A DNA stretch of 64,000 nucleotides from VFKI01 sp033762075 (GCA_033762075.1 JANRLY010000034.1:42934-106933), one strand, 5' to 3'. Counted from the stretch's first letter, positions 36,107-45,209 are shown. Made by a program: numbers and translations. The notes: generated from the letters alone by a model not told the origin.

Positions 36107-37114
36107 TTAATCCTTTATATTCACTATTGTTTTATTCAGCGTATCAGTAGCGGCGTCGACCATAATTCTGACTAATTGTTTAAATGATGTTTTGGGTTCC
36201 CATCCTAGAATTTTTTTTGCTTTCGAGTAGTCCGCTTGCAGAGAGTCTACTTCAGTCGGTCGAAAATAGCGCTCATCGACGACAACATACTTTTGCCAAT
36301 CAAGATCTTTATACTCAAATGCTTCCTTCACAAAATCTCTAACTGTATATTTGTGGCCAGTACCAATGACAAAATCATCTGGTTGATCATGCTGAAGCAT
36401 CAACCACATTGCTTCAACATATTCTGGCGCGTACCCCCAATCGCGTTCAGCGTCAAGATTGCCAAGCCGCAGTTCCTTCTGCAGTCCTTTGACAATTTTC
36501 GCAACGCCATCTGCAATTTTGCGCGTAACAAATGTTTCGCCACGACGCGGGCTTTCGTGATTAAACAAAATTCCATTGGATGCCCAAAGGTTATAACCTT
36601 CACGATAATTCACAACCGTCCAGTAACTATAAAGTTTCGCAATCGCATACGGACTACGCGGACGAAAAGGAGAGTGTTCATTTTGTGGCGGAGGAGAACC
36701 GCCAAACATTTCAGAACTTGATGCTTGATAAAAGCGACTTTTAACACCGCTACGCCTAATTGCTTCCAACATCCTTAACGTACCAACACCAGTCACGTCA
36801 CTGGTATATTCTGGTATTTCAAAACTGACTTTAACGTGTGACTGAGCACCCAAATTATAGATTTCGCTTGGCTGGAGGTTATAAATCAGATTAGTGATTT
36901 GTTCTGAGTTACACAAATCGCCATAATGTCCAACAATATTAGGATGATCTTCGATACCATTATGAAAAAGCAAATGATCTATTCTTTTCGTGTTAATGCT
37001 GCTCGCTCTGCGAATAAACCCATGAACTTCGTAGCCCTTAGACAAAAGAAACTCAGCAAGATAAGAACCGTCTTGCCCTGTTAATCCAGAGATAAGTGCG
37101 ATTTTTTTTGTCAT
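36107..37114 (-). CDS. gmd: GDP-mannose 4,6-dehydratase
   Basis: A 335-residue SDR that makes GDP-4-keto-6-deoxy-D-mannose. Motifs: GLTGQDGSYLAEFLL at the NADP site, IRRASSINTKRIDHL, the Tyr-Lys pair in SPYAIAKLYSYW, and the RG-type loop NHESPRRGETFVTRKI that binds GDP-sugar. Length and sequence match Gmd closely. It feeds the aminotransferase/acetyltransferase pair and the Fcl-like gene downstream. Confidence 0.94.
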   Translation of the reverse strand: MTKKIALISGLTGQDGSYLAEFLLSKGYEVHGFIRRASSINTKRIDHLLFHNGIEDHPNIVGHYGDLCNSEQITNLIYNLQPSEIYNLGAQSHVKVSFEIPEYTSDVTGVGTLRMLEAIRRSGVKSRFYQASSSEMFGGSPPPQNEHSPFRPRSPYAIAKLYSYWTVVNYREGYNLWASNGILFNHESPRRGETFVTRKIADGVAKIVKGLQKELRLGNLDAERDWGYAPEYVEAMWLMLQHDQPDDFVIGTGHKYTVRDFVKEAFEYKDLDWQKYVVVDERYFRPTEVDSLQADYSKAKKILGWEPKTSFKQLVRIMVDAATDTLNKTIVNIKD

Positions 37115-37160
37115 ATCTTTCTATATCCTCAAATTATATCGATTTAAACTGTATAGACTA

Positions 37161-38033
37161 CTATGCAGTCTTAAAAACAACATCAGTTGTGTGATAAATA
37201 GTATTGCCATCCAATGGTGTTTCACAATCATAAATATCGTAGGCATGGTACCCAAATTGCATCATATAGTTAAACAAATCTTTTACTGTCAAGTCTAATA
37301 ATTTAAGAGCTGCGGGTGCAAGTTCACAAATCACTATTGGACGAAAAGGAGTTTCTGAAAAATATTTTTCAAGGCTTTTTAAAACAGAAAATTCAAATCC
37401 TTCGACATCTATCTTGATCAGTGATACATCTTGAATATCATTATCTAAAAGATACCCGTCTAAACGTATTGCATTAACTGTAGTTGAATGCTTCTTTTCA
37501 ACATGAATGATATCTAGAAATCCAGAAACAGCTGTACTACCTCCACAATCCTTCAGAGTCGTACAGTCCATCAGTAACTGGCAATCATTTTCGCTAATAG
37601 CTTTATTGCACACTGTGATTTTGTAATTAGGATTCAGTGTTGTGATATTTTGTAATGTCTGAAAGATAACTGGCACTGGCTCAAATGAAATGACCTTGCC
37701 TGTTTGCCCAACTAAACTTGCCCCTACAGCACTGAGATATCCTACATTTGCACCCACATCAATAAAAATACCTCCGGGTTTTAAATACTTTTTCAGCGCT
37801 GCAACCATATGGAGTTCGTAACATTGATAAATCATTTGTTTCGTATAGATATTTGATTCAAGCTGATCGAAATTGACTTCAAATATAACGCCACTGATAT
37901 TTATTTTTTGTACGCCAGAATATGTTTTCCTCCACAACAGTCTCCTTAACCTGTAACGCATGAGACTTACAAATAAGCTCGGATTTCTTCGCAGGATGTA
38001 GGCTGCTTTTAATATTTTCTCAAAGAAAGTCAT
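37161..38033 (-). CDS. FkbM-family methyltransferase
   Basis: A 290-residue FkbM methyltransferase. The SAM-binding segment GGIFIDVGANVGYLSAVGA and the later SLIKIDVEGFEFSVLKSL are diagnostic. These enzymes O-methylate sugars or natural products; in this locus a sugar O-methylation of the repeat unit is likely. AGAGGA precedes the ATG. Confidence 0.86.
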   Translation of the reverse strand: MTFFEKILKAAYILRRNPSLFVSLMRYRLRRLLWRKTYSGVQKINISGVIFEVNFDQLESNIYTKQMIYQCYELHMVAALKKYLKPGGIFIDVGANVGYLSAVGASLVGQTGKVISFEPVPVIFQTLQNITTLNPNYKITVCNKAISENDCQLLMDCTTLKDCGGSTAVSGFLDIIHVEKKHSTTVNAIRLDGYLLDNDIQDVSLIKIDVEGFEFSVLKSLEKYFSETPFRPIVICELAPAALKLLDLTVKDLFNYMMQFGYHAYDIYDCETPLDGNTIYHTTDVVFKTA

Positions 38034-38055
38034 TTTAGGAATATCCTCTTTTACC

Positions 38056-38976
38056 TCAGACTTTGAACGGTCGCTTACAATTCAAATAAAATTGATGCAA
38101 CCTTTGGTAAAACGCTTTGCCAAAATAAGAGCTCAATAACTGTATAAAGGCTAATGAATTATGGTGATTAGCTTTGAGACTCTGCAATAAATATTGTCTA
38201 CCCTCTTTTATGAGCCCTAGCCTCACAAATTTCCCGCCGATACGTTGCAGATAAAAACTCCTTAATTTCTTATCCGCATTAAAAAGGCCACTATATCGGC
38301 ACATTACTTGCAACTCAAGATCAATATAATCTCTTAATTTATCTCCTAACCGCGCACCATGGTGATGCCGCACATTCACAACCGGCTGAGGAATCAAAGC
38401 AACTTCATACTGCTCTGCTAAGCGCAAATAAAATTCCCAATCTTCACCTGTTTTAACGGCTTCATCAAACCCACCTAATACCAATACCGCAGATTTTCTG
38501 AGCATTGGATTAGAGGCAGATCCAGTGAAATCATCTTCAAGAAGTAATAAAGACTTTAACACTTTACCTTGCAAATAAGGTTGATGACGATAAAAAGGCT
38601 TATCGTTAGAATCAATACGAACAAACCCACCATACACTAATGCTACTTGTTTTGAAGATGCATTGAAAAGCTCATATTCATCAGTTAATTTATTGGGTAA
38701 CCACATGTCATCATCGTCTAAAAATGCGATAAATTCTCCGCGAGATTCTTTCACCCCTAAATTTCTTGTCTGAGAAATATTAAGTTGTGGATGTTTTATA
38801 TAACGAATACGTTGATCGTTGAACTGATTCACAACCGTTTCAGTTTGATCCGTAGAACTATTATCTAAAATCAACAATTCAAAATCTTGGTACGTTTGCG
38901 ACAAAACGCTCTCAATGGCCTTTTTTAAATAATGACAACGATTAAATGTTGTAATAATCGCGCTAATAGTTGGCAT
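38056..38976 (-). CDS. GT2 glycosyltransferase
   Basis: About 306 residues. Standard GT-A start ISAIITTFNRCHYLKKAIES, followed by LLILDNSSTDQT and DxD-type AFLDDDDMWLPNK. SNPMLRKSAVL and TGEDWEFYLRLAEQ are typical acceptor-side motifs. No membrane segments. Start at 38976 (MPTISAIIT) has GAGGAT upstream and overlaps wzx by 14 nt; the extension to 38988 is unlikely. Confidence 0.87.
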   Translation of the reverse strand: MPTISAIITTFNRCHYLKKAIESVLSQTYQDFELLILDNSSTDQTETVVNQFNDQRIRYIKHPQLNISQTRNLGVKESRGEFIAFLDDDDMWLPNKLTDEYELFNASSKQVALVYGGFVRIDSNDKPFYRHQPYLQGKVLKSLLLLEDDFTGSASNPMLRKSAVLVLGGFDEAVKTGEDWEFYLRLAEQYEVALIPQPVVNVRHHHGARLGDKLRDYIDLELQVMCRYSGLFNADKKLRSFYLQRIGGKFVRLGLIKEGRQYLLQSLKANHHNSLAFIQLLSSYFGKAFYQRLHQFYLNCKRPFKV

Positions 38977-40480
38977 AATTATCCTCATTGAAACGAAATG
39001 TTTTTAATATGCCTCTCAATGCAAAAAATGTAGAGGCATAAATGAATGCACCGATTAAAATATCTAAAAAGAGTTTTAAATGTATAAAGGAAAGAGAGAA
39101 CCACATCAATAATCCAGCACCGGTCGTTAACACAATCATACTGACAAAAGCATAATTTAGCGGATTAAGGAAAGTTCGATTTTTGATGAAAATCATATAA
39201 AGCAACCCATTCACCCCTTGACTACACACAGTTGCAACTGCCGAACCAACTATACCAAAATGTGGTATAAAAAGTATGTTGATAACTACATTCACAATAC
39301 AGCCAAATGCAGTGCTATAAAACACAAGGCGTTGATGATTGGTAATCACTAAGACCTGAAAGTAAAAATTATTAATATATATCACAATCGCAGTTAGCAT
39401 CAAAATGCGTAAAACAGTGGCTGCTTGCACATATTCATTTTTATAAAATAGCATGATAACGCCTTCCGCCTTTGCAAGCATGACAAATGTAGCAAACATG
39501 GCAAAAAATAATGTGATCTTCATCCAAACATTCCAATACTGCATAAATGCTTTTTGCGATTGACTCAATGCATTGACTAACATTGGGAAGATGGCTGTTG
39601 TGACAATACTCATTGCAAAGAGGATCACAGCATTAATTTTCACCGCAGCGTAATACAATCCAACACCGCGAAGCATTCCCCAATAACCTAATAAGAAAGA
39701 GTCCGTGTTTGTCATTACATCACCGACTCCTTGAGCTAATGCTAAATACAGACCAATTACAAGAAATTTTTTAGCAACTGAGAGATCGATTTTGTAATGA
39801 AAAAAAGAAAATCTTGCGGTTCTCCACATGACAAGTATTAAAACAAAAAAAGTAAGCAGCGTCGTCACAGCATAGGCATATGTGATACTGAGGACTGAGG
39901 CACCGCGCCAAATGAGTAATGATGCAAAGATAACTAAAATACCTGCCTGCAACAATCTACCAAATCCTTCAAATTCCATCCGTTGCTTCGCACGAAATAC
40001 TGCATAGATTAAATTAAGCGCTTGAAAAAATAACTGATAAACACCAAAAGCGATAATCATTTTTCGAATTTCAAAATCTTTACTAACAAGAAAAGATAAT
40101 CCAATGATTATCATGACTGTCAAAATGCCAATAAGAAATTTTAAAAAAAACAAAGTTGGTAGATTTTTTTCTTCTCCATGATTTTTTGCCAACTCACGTG
40201 TCACCGCCATTGTCAAGCCAAAATCAAATAGCGTTGCAAATAAACCTACAAATGAAAGTGCATAAGCAAATTTTCCATAATTTGTCGGGCCAAAAAATCT
40301 CGCTAAATAAATGGCTAAACATAAATTCACAATTCCATTCATACCTAATGAGGCAGTCAGCCAAAATGAATTCTTTATAAAACGTTGAATAGTTATTTTA
40401 TTGCTTAAAAAGACATTCCAGAAAGAAAGGGCATCACGCTTTAACTGCCCTGGAAAATGAATGAGCGCTTTAATTGACAT
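38963..40480 (-). CDS. Wzx-type polysaccharide flippase
   Basis: About 505 residues with roughly 12-14 hydrophobic helices across its length, and the typical N-terminal FWLTASLGMNGIVNLCLAIYLARFFGP...YGKFAYALSF. It belongs to the polysaccharide biosynthesis (MATE-like) exporter family and flips undecaprenyl-linked repeat units across the inner membrane. With the Wzy-like gene, it supports Wzx/Wzy-dependent assembly. The start at 40480 overlaps the upstream glycosyltransferase by 11 nt and has AGGT upstream. Confidence 0.86.
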   Translation of the reverse strand: MSIKALIHFPGQLKRDALSFWNVFLSNKITIQRFIKNSFWLTASLGMNGIVNLCLAIYLARFFGPTNYGKFAYALSFVGLFATLFDFGLTMAVTRELAKNHGEEKNLPTLFFLKFLIGILTVMIIIGLSFLVSKDFEIRKMIIAFGVYQLFFQALNLIYAVFRAKQRMEFEGFGRLLQAGILVIFASLLIWRGASVLSITYAYAVTTLLTFFVLILVMWRTARFSFFHYKIDLSVAKKFLVIGLYLALAQGVGDVMTNTDSFLLGYWGMLRGVGLYYAAVKINAVILFAMSIVTTAIFPMLVNALSQSQKAFMQYWNVWMKITLFFAMFATFVMLAKAEGVIMLFYKNEYVQAATVLRILMLTAIVIYINNFYFQVLVITNHQRLVFYSTAFGCIVNVVINILFIPHFGIVGSAVATVCSQGVNGLLYMIFIKNRTFLNPLNYAFVSMIVLTTGAGLLMWFSLSFIHLKLFLDILIGAFIYASTFFALRGILKTFRFNEDNYANY

Positions 40481-42053
40481 AAGATGCACCTGCAACTGTA
40501 TTTACCAAGTTGAGAAATTTCTTTCCCACCATTGGCCAGGCATGTTCTTTCGCGCATTTTTGACTATTTTCGATCATGTTATTTTTTGCATCATTTGATA
40601 AATCTAAAAATGCACGCATAGCCAAAGACAATGCTTTTGGATCTGCTGGTGGCACAACCCAACCTATTTGATTTTGACTCACCATGTTACCAAGGTCGGA
40701 GACATCTGCAGCAATTACCGGTTTATGATATGCACAGGCCCCTTTCGTTAAGGGACCACATCCACCGGTATAACTTTCATGATAAGGGAAAACAACTATG
40801 TCACTGGCAGTGTAATAATATTGAACTTCCTCATCAGGGATATAATTTAATCTTAGCTCGATGTAATCACTCACTTGAAATTTGTCAATGAGATCTTGTA
40901 ATTCATCCCGAGACCATTCAAAGGGAGCACCGACAATAAGCACCTTAAAATTCGCGACATCTCGAGGCTGCGAAGCGTTCAGCCGTGGCGATCCAGTCTT
41001 TAAAAAACTGGATTGCTTCGTCAAAACGCTACGCTTCCTCGCAATGACGGAGACAGCTTCAATTAAATATTCGATTCCTTTATCTTTACGCAGCATACCG
41101 AAAAATAAAAATACTGGCATATCTGTTTCAACACTTATTTTTTTTCTCGCTTCGTGTTGAGAAAGTGTACGCACAATCGTATCAGCACCATCTGGAACCA
41201 CTTCAATGGGAAATTTATCCGGTAAGTCTAACTGTCGTCGTAAAGCATTTTGATGAAAAGCGCCCAGAACCGCAAAAGCTTTCACTTGTTTGCCCAATAC
41301 AGATTTGAAAATTCTACGCTGAAAGATTTTATATAATTTTTTGATTCGAGAACCTACATAAGAATCATATGAAAAATTTGCTGCTTGGACATGCCAAATG
41401 ACAGGTGGTAAGTTTTTTGAAAATAACTTAAGTAAAATAGTTGCAGTCAGATACTCAACGTCTGTTAAATAAAGTATATCGAATTTTTCTTTCTGGCACA
41501 GTTTGAGTGCTGCTTTAACTATGAGGAAAGTATTACGGAAGTAGCCGTACCAGTAATAAAGAGGGTTGTTGATTAAAATCCCCCTTAATCCCCCTTTTCC
41601 AAAGGGGGAAAGTTTTCTGCTATCCCCTTTTTCAAAGGGGGAGGCTTTCTGCGTCTCAATTTTCTCCCTTTGAAAAAGGGAGGTAGGAGGGATTTTTGTA
41701 AAATTTTGCTCTTTATCACTCCCTTTCAATCCCTCATTTTTGCAAGAGGAGGAAGCTTTTGTGCTATTCCCTTTTTCAAAGGGGGAAGATTGATGCAGAA
41801 AAATTTCCCCCTTTGGAAAAGGGGGGTTAAGGGGGATTTTCATCTGATCAAACACATCAAATCGATATTTCCCTTCATTCAATTCAATAATTTTAAATTT
41901 CAGGGGTTCTGATAAATACTTTTCTGGATAGATTTTATTCGTCAACAAGCAGAGCTCTTCGCCATGCTCAGCAATTGCTTGGCATATTTGGCTTGTCCAC
42001 AATCCATAGTGCCCGCGCTTATCGCCCGTCGGTTGCACAAATAGAATTTTCAT
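40470..42053 (-). CDS. GT4 glycosyltransferase containing two in-frame repeat-derived insertions
   Basis: A 527-residue GT-B glycosyltransferase; a normal GT4 enzyme is about 370-410 residues. The N-terminus MKILFVQPTGDKRGHYG and the C-terminal domain (FLFFGMLRKDKGIEYLIEAV, FPYHESYTGGCGPLTKGA) are intact. Residues about 72-160 are entirely encoded by a family A repeat (peptides like PPFPKGE, SPFEKGN, SPFGKGG), and residues about 349-378 by a family C repeat between the helix LIEAVSVIAR and the strand FKVLIVGAP. Both keep the frame without stops, so the protein may still fold with surface loops. The start at 42053 excludes a 17-residue extension encoded by a family B repeat. The Gly-rich TGGCGPL loop remains. 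Whether it is active is open. Confidence 0.8.
   Translation of the reverse strand: MKILFVQPTGDKRGHYGLWTSQICQAIAEHGEELCLLTNKIYPEKYLSEPLKFKIIELNEGKYRFDVFDQMKIPLNPPFPKGEIFLHQSSPFEKGNSTKASSSCKNEGLKGSDKEQNFTKIPPTSLFQREKIETQKASPFEKGDSRKLSPFGKGGLRGILINNPLYYWYGYFRNTFLIVKAALKLCQKEKFDILYLTDVEYLTATILLKLFSKNLPPVIWHVQAANFSYDSYVGSRIKKLYKIFQRRIFKSVLGKQVKAFAVLGAFHQNALRRQLDLPDKFPIEVVPDGADTIVRTLSQHEARKKISVETDMPVFLFFGMLRKDKGIEYLIEAVSVIARKRSVLTKQSSFLKTGSPRLNASQPRDVANFKVLIVGAPFEWSRDELQDLIDKFQVSDYIELRLNYIPDEEVQYYYTASDIVVFPYHESYTGGCGPLTKGACAYHKPVIAADVSDLGNMVSQNQIGWVVPPADPKALSLAMRAFLDLSNDAKNNMIENSQKCAKEHAWPMVGKKFLNLVNTVAGASYVN
40955..41049. repeat. family C repeat inside a glycosyltransferase gene (C2)
   Basis: A 95 bp copy with ends CGACATCTCGAG and CTCGCAATGACG and an internal palindrome GGCGATCCAGT / AACTGGATTGC. 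On the minus strand it is read in frame as about 30 residues (KRSVLTKQSSF...SQPRDV). It is related to C1 and C3. Confidence 0.82.
41575..41840. repeat. family A repeat inside the same glycosyltransferase gene (A1)
   Basis: 266 bp bounded by inverted ends AAAATCCCCCTTAATCCCCC and GGGGGGTTAAGGGGGATTTT. Inside are several degenerate CCCTTTTTCAAAGGG hairpins. It is read through on the minus strand as about 89 residues without a stop. Related copies are at 56099-56481 and 63668-63915. Confidence 0.87.
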
Positions 42054-42077
42054 TGTGATAACCTTTGCATGGCGAAT

Positions 42078-42163
42078 GTCATTCCCGTGAAAACGGGAAT
42101 CCATTTTTCAAATTTAGCAATCAATGAATAGCATGAATGGATTCCCGCCTTCGCGGGAATGAC
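42078..42163. repeat. family B core repeat (B1), without MITE ends
   Basis: 86 bp element starting GTCATTCCCG and ending GGGAATGAC, with inner GGAATCCAT / ATGGATTCCCGC. It corresponds to the inner part of the larger B2 and B3 elements but lacks their TTTGTTGCATAA ends. It lies just upstream of the glycosyltransferase start. Confidence 0.8.
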
Positions 42164-42240
42164 AGTGCTCTTCTGATGAGTGACTGTGTTCTCCGAGTGA
42201 ATGACAGTGTTCTTGGTGTGAATCACAGCGTTCATCAAAC
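42160..42240. repeat. 21 bp tandem repeat, about 3.8 copies
   Basis: Units begin at 42160, 42181, 42202 and 42223 (TGACAGTGCTCTTCTGATGAG and variants such as TGACTGTGTTCTCCGAGTGAA). The period is 7 codons. It adjoins the B1 repeat, from whose TGACA end it may have grown by slippage. The last unit reaches the stop codon of the epimerase at 42235. Confidence 0.75.
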
Positions 42241-43083
42241 CCTTTCCTTTATTGAATGCGGCATCATCTGTGTATTCACCAGCCGAATACCTTCAGCTAA
42301 ATCCGTTTTTGGCTGCCAATATTTTAAAATAAAAGGATCGGGCTCATTACGCTTATCAAGCTGAACAGTATCATTTGATTTTCCGGGTTTTATTTGCGTG
42401 CCGGGATACAAATCAGCAATAATGTTTGCGATATATAAAATAGAATCCCATTTAAAATTCGTAATATGTAATTCTTGTCCACGCGGCACAGTTTGATATT
42501 CACTCGCTAATTTTAATAGGCATTCACTACAATCATCTGCATATAAAAACTGTCTCTGCTCAGTGCCATCTGTCATCATATCAATGATTTTATTTTTTTC
42601 TGCCTTCAAAATAAAATCAGTAATCACATGGGATTTATCGAGATCATGCTCGACGCCATATACATTCCAAAATTTAACAACCAAGCCATTTAATATTTTT
42701 GTATAAGTTTCACCTAAGGCTTTCAATTGGCCGTAAGGGGAATAACCCATATTGGACATTTGGCTAGAAGCAAAAATAAATGGCTTATTGGTTTTCTTTA
42801 ACATTTCGAAAGTATTTTGCATGAGCTTGGCATTATTAGAAATGAATTCGAAAGTGTTTTGGTATATTTTTAAATAACGCGAACCGCCCACATCAAACGC
42901 TAAAAAGAAAACAAAATCTGCTGCTTGCATTTTTTCAAGCAACCGCGGGTTATTTGGTAAGCGTAAATCATCTTGTGCATCATTGATGACATCAAACTCA
43001 ATAGCTTCATGTCCTAATTGACGAATATATTTCGTCAATGACAATCCGATTTGTCCGGCCGAACCGAGAATTAAATATTTCAT
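42235..43083 (-). CDS. NAD-dependent sugar epimerase/dehydratase
   Basis: A 282-residue extended SDR. NAD site LGSAGQIGLSLTKY, catalytic region ASSQMSNMGYSPYGQLKALGE with Y-x3-K (YGQLK). Substrate not identifiable. It overlaps the NUDIX gene upstream by ATGA. Its stop is at the edge of the 21 bp tandem repeat. Confidence 0.78.
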   Translation of the reverse strand: MKYLILGSAGQIGLSLTKYIRQLGHEAIEFDVINDAQDDLRLPNNPRLLEKMQAADFVFFLAFDVGGSRYLKIYQNTFEFISNNAKLMQNTFEMLKKTNKPFIFASSQMSNMGYSPYGQLKALGETYTKILNGLVVKFWNVYGVEHDLDKSHVITDFILKAEKNKIIDMMTDGTEQRQFLYADDCSECLLKLASEYQTVPRGQELHITNFKWDSILYIANIIADLYPGTQIKPGKSNDTVQLDKRNEPDPFILKYWQPKTDLAEGIRLVNTQMMPHSIKERV

Positions 43084-43682
43084 TTTACACCCTCCCCTCC
43101 CTCATCCTCCCCTCCAGCGCAAAGCGCTGACGTGAAGGGGATTAGAATTTGACTTGCTAATAAAATCGCCAATGCTGCACTCATCACAGCAACATTTCCG
43201 TTGCGCACATGTTCTAGCCATTCGTGCATAGACAGCCATTCAAAACGTGAAATTTCTAAATCATCTGATGGTAATTTGACAGGCGAGATCTCGCAATTTT
43301 CTGCTAAATACAAGTAGCCTTTTGCAGGACCGCGATTCCCTTCTAAATTAAATACGCCTAACTCTTTCCAATCATTAGATTGCAGCTGGCATTCTTCTGC
43401 TAATTCTCTTTTGGCTGCATCGAAAGCTAATTCACCCTGATCAATATACCCTGCAGGCAATCCTAAATGTTCTCTTTTAACGCCATGCTTATAGTGCCAT
43501 AAACCTAAAATTTTTTTATCGCGATTACTAGCAACCACTTCAACACAATCACGTTGTTCAATTTGATAAAAATCAGAAATAATCTTTCCGTCTGGTAATT
43601 GCACCGTTTCTTTTGAAAGCTTCAACCAAGGTTGTGCCTCAAAGATTAATTCTGATTTTAAAATTTTCCATTGCTCAGTCAT
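43080..43682 (-). CDS. NUDIX hydrolase (ADP-ribose/nucleotide-sugar pyrophosphatase type)
   Basis: 200 residues with a near-canonical Nudix box, G-x5-E-x7-REL-x-EE (LPAGYIDQGELAFDAAKREL then AEEC), where the last Gly is Gln. Members hydrolyse ADP-ribose or nucleotide sugars; the location suggests a sugar-nucleotide role. The C-terminal tail (SALCAGGEDEGGEGVK) is encoded by a G-rich palindromic stretch (43085-43140, AGCGCAAAGCGCT hairpin) that looks repeat-derived. The ATG follows the ugd stop closely. Confidence 0.8.
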   Translation of the reverse strand: MTEQWKILKSELIFEAQPWLKLSKETVQLPDGKIISDFYQIEQRDCVEVVASNRDKKILGLWHYKHGVKREHLGLPAGYIDQGELAFDAAKRELAEECQLQSNDWKELGVFNLEGNRGPAKGYLYLAENCEISPVKLPSDDLEISRFEWLSMHEWLEHVRNGNVAVMSAALAILLASQILIPFTSALCAGGEDEGGEGVK

Positions 43683-43683
43683 A

Positions 43684-45039
43684 TCACGCAGCCGGTTCTT
43701 TTTCAGCTAAATCTGCAACGAAGCAATCATCGTATTCCCCCAAGCGAATATAGCGCACAGCATGATTAAATTGCTCAGATGAAAATATTCGCCAACTATC
43801 AATAATGACTTTCGGTTGATGCGTGCAGGCATTCAAATCAAACGTTTGCCACAATGGATCTGTAGTCATGAAAATAACAATAGAAGCTCTAGAACAACAA
43901 TCTTCCATTGAATCTGCATAATCAATCGAATCGCCAAAATAATGACGCGCACCCTCTAGCGCTAAAGGATCAAAAATAATCGGCTTGATATTATTTTTTA
44001 ACAAAGACGGAATAAGTCTAACGGCAGGAGACTCTTCGATCACAGGTGTCTGTGGCTTATAAGAAACACCCAAGATCGCCACTTGATGCGAATGATTTTC
44101 TGCACAAATCGTTAAAATATGCTGACAAAGACGCTCTGTTTGAATTTGATTCATCGCATCCGTTGCACGCGCGAGTGTTGCATCAATTTCATATTCTTTT
44201 GCAAATGCAGCAAAAGCACGATTATCTCGTGGAAAGCATGGCCCGCCAAAACCTAAGCCGCCTTTTAAATAATAAGGCGCGATACGCTTATCTGCGCCTA
44301 ACGCTTTTGTAATGTGGTCAACATTGGCATTTTGAATTTGTTCGCAAAGACTCGCTAAGGTATTCGCGAAACTGATTTTCATTGTCACGTAAGAGTTCAA
44401 ACTGATTTTTGCAATCTCAGCGCTGATTAAAGACATACGTGCAATATAAGGTTTTGTTTCACAGACTTTTAAATATATTTCTTCTAATGCATCTCCCACT
44501 TGTTGGCTACTTTCTCCAATCAAAACCATGTCAGGATTGAGGAAATCTGTAATCACACTGCCCAAAGCAATAAATTCCGGATTATACGCAACACCAAAAT
44601 CTTGATTCAATTTTTTATGGGAATACTTTTCAATCAAAGGAATGAGCACATTATCAATAGTGCCAGGTGAAACCGTCGAAGTTATCACAAACGTATGAAA
44701 AGCATCCTTATTTTTTAACGCTACAGATAAAGGTTTAAGCGCATCTTGTAAAAAAGCATCTGAGAAGTGACCATCTTCACGACTAGGTGTTGGGACAATT
44801 AAAAATGTGATTGAACTCTCAATAAGAGCTTCTTCATAAGATAATGTTGCACGCAAACGATTGCGTGACTGTGTGATTAGATCTTGTAATCGTGGTTCAT
44901 GTACTGGCGCCAGGCCTTCATTCACTACATCAACAAAATTAGGGTTGATATCCACACCTAATACGTCATACCCTTTTGCCGCAAAACATACCGCGGTGCA
45001 GATACCTAATTTTCCAAGTCCGATGACTGACAATGTCAT
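43684..45039 (-). CDS. UDP-glucose/GDP-mannose dehydrogenase family enzyme with intact active site
   Basis: About 451 residues. N-terminal NAD domain VIGLGKLGICTAV, central VAYNPEFIALGSVI, catalytic Cys in GLGFGGPCFPRDN, and C-terminal UDP-binding domain with LGVSYKPQTPVIEESP. It is the two-step NAD-dependent oxidation family, most likely UDP-glucose to UDP-glucuronate, though GDP-mannose or UDP-ManNAc are possible. UDP-GlcA could also feed the arnA-like pathway at 13690. Start at 45039 (MTLSVIGLG) has AAGGAG upstream. Confidence 0.86.
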   Translation of the reverse strand: MTLSVIGLGKLGICTAVCFAAKGYDVLGVDINPNFVDVVNEGLAPVHEPRLQDLITQSRNRLRATLSYEEALIESSITFLIVPTPSREDGHFSDAFLQDALKPLSVALKNKDAFHTFVITSTVSPGTIDNVLIPLIEKYSHKKLNQDFGVAYNPEFIALGSVITDFLNPDMVLIGESSQQVGDALEEIYLKVCETKPYIARMSLISAEIAKISLNSYVTMKISFANTLASLCEQIQNANVDHITKALGADKRIAPYYLKGGLGFGGPCFPRDNRAFAAFAKEYEIDATLARATDAMNQIQTERLCQHILTICAENHSHQVAILGVSYKPQTPVIEESPAVRLIPSLLKNNIKPIIFDPLALEGARHYFGDSIDYADSMEDCCSRASIVIFMTTDPLWQTFDLNACTHQPKVIIDSWRIFSSEQFNHAVRYIRLGEYDDCFVADLAEKEPAA

Positions 45040-45105
45040 TTTTGATAACTCCTTAATCTCAAAATCACCCCTCAATTACCCTTTTTTCGTTCTATCCTTC
45101 GTGCA

Positions 45106-45184
45106 GCGACTTGTTCGCGGCATCTAGAAGCAATCTACACATCATTTTTATCACTAGATCCCGCGAACAAGTCGCGGGACGACG
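45106..45184. repeat. family D palindromic repeat (D1)
   Basis: Perfect arms GCGACTTGTTCGCGG (45106-45120) and CCGCGAACAAGTCGC (45161-45175), with inner ATCTAG / CTAGAT, ending CGGGACGACGG. It lies between nadE and the ugd-like gene and resembles the element at 63926-64000. It may also stop transcription between them. Confidence 0.77.
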
Positions 45185-45209
45185 GCAGTTATAAACTCCC
45201 GTGCTTATA

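Noticed and set aside
40470..42053. The glycosyltransferase is a plain pseudogene
   Set aside because: No stop or frameshift was found, both inserts keep the frame and the catalytic-domain motifs are intact. Loss of activity remains possible but cannot be shown.
42050..42238. A 62-residue reading frame with NTVIHSE and VIPAKAGIHS peptides
   Set aside because: It is the translation of the B1 and 21 bp repeats. It lacks a ribosome binding site and homology.
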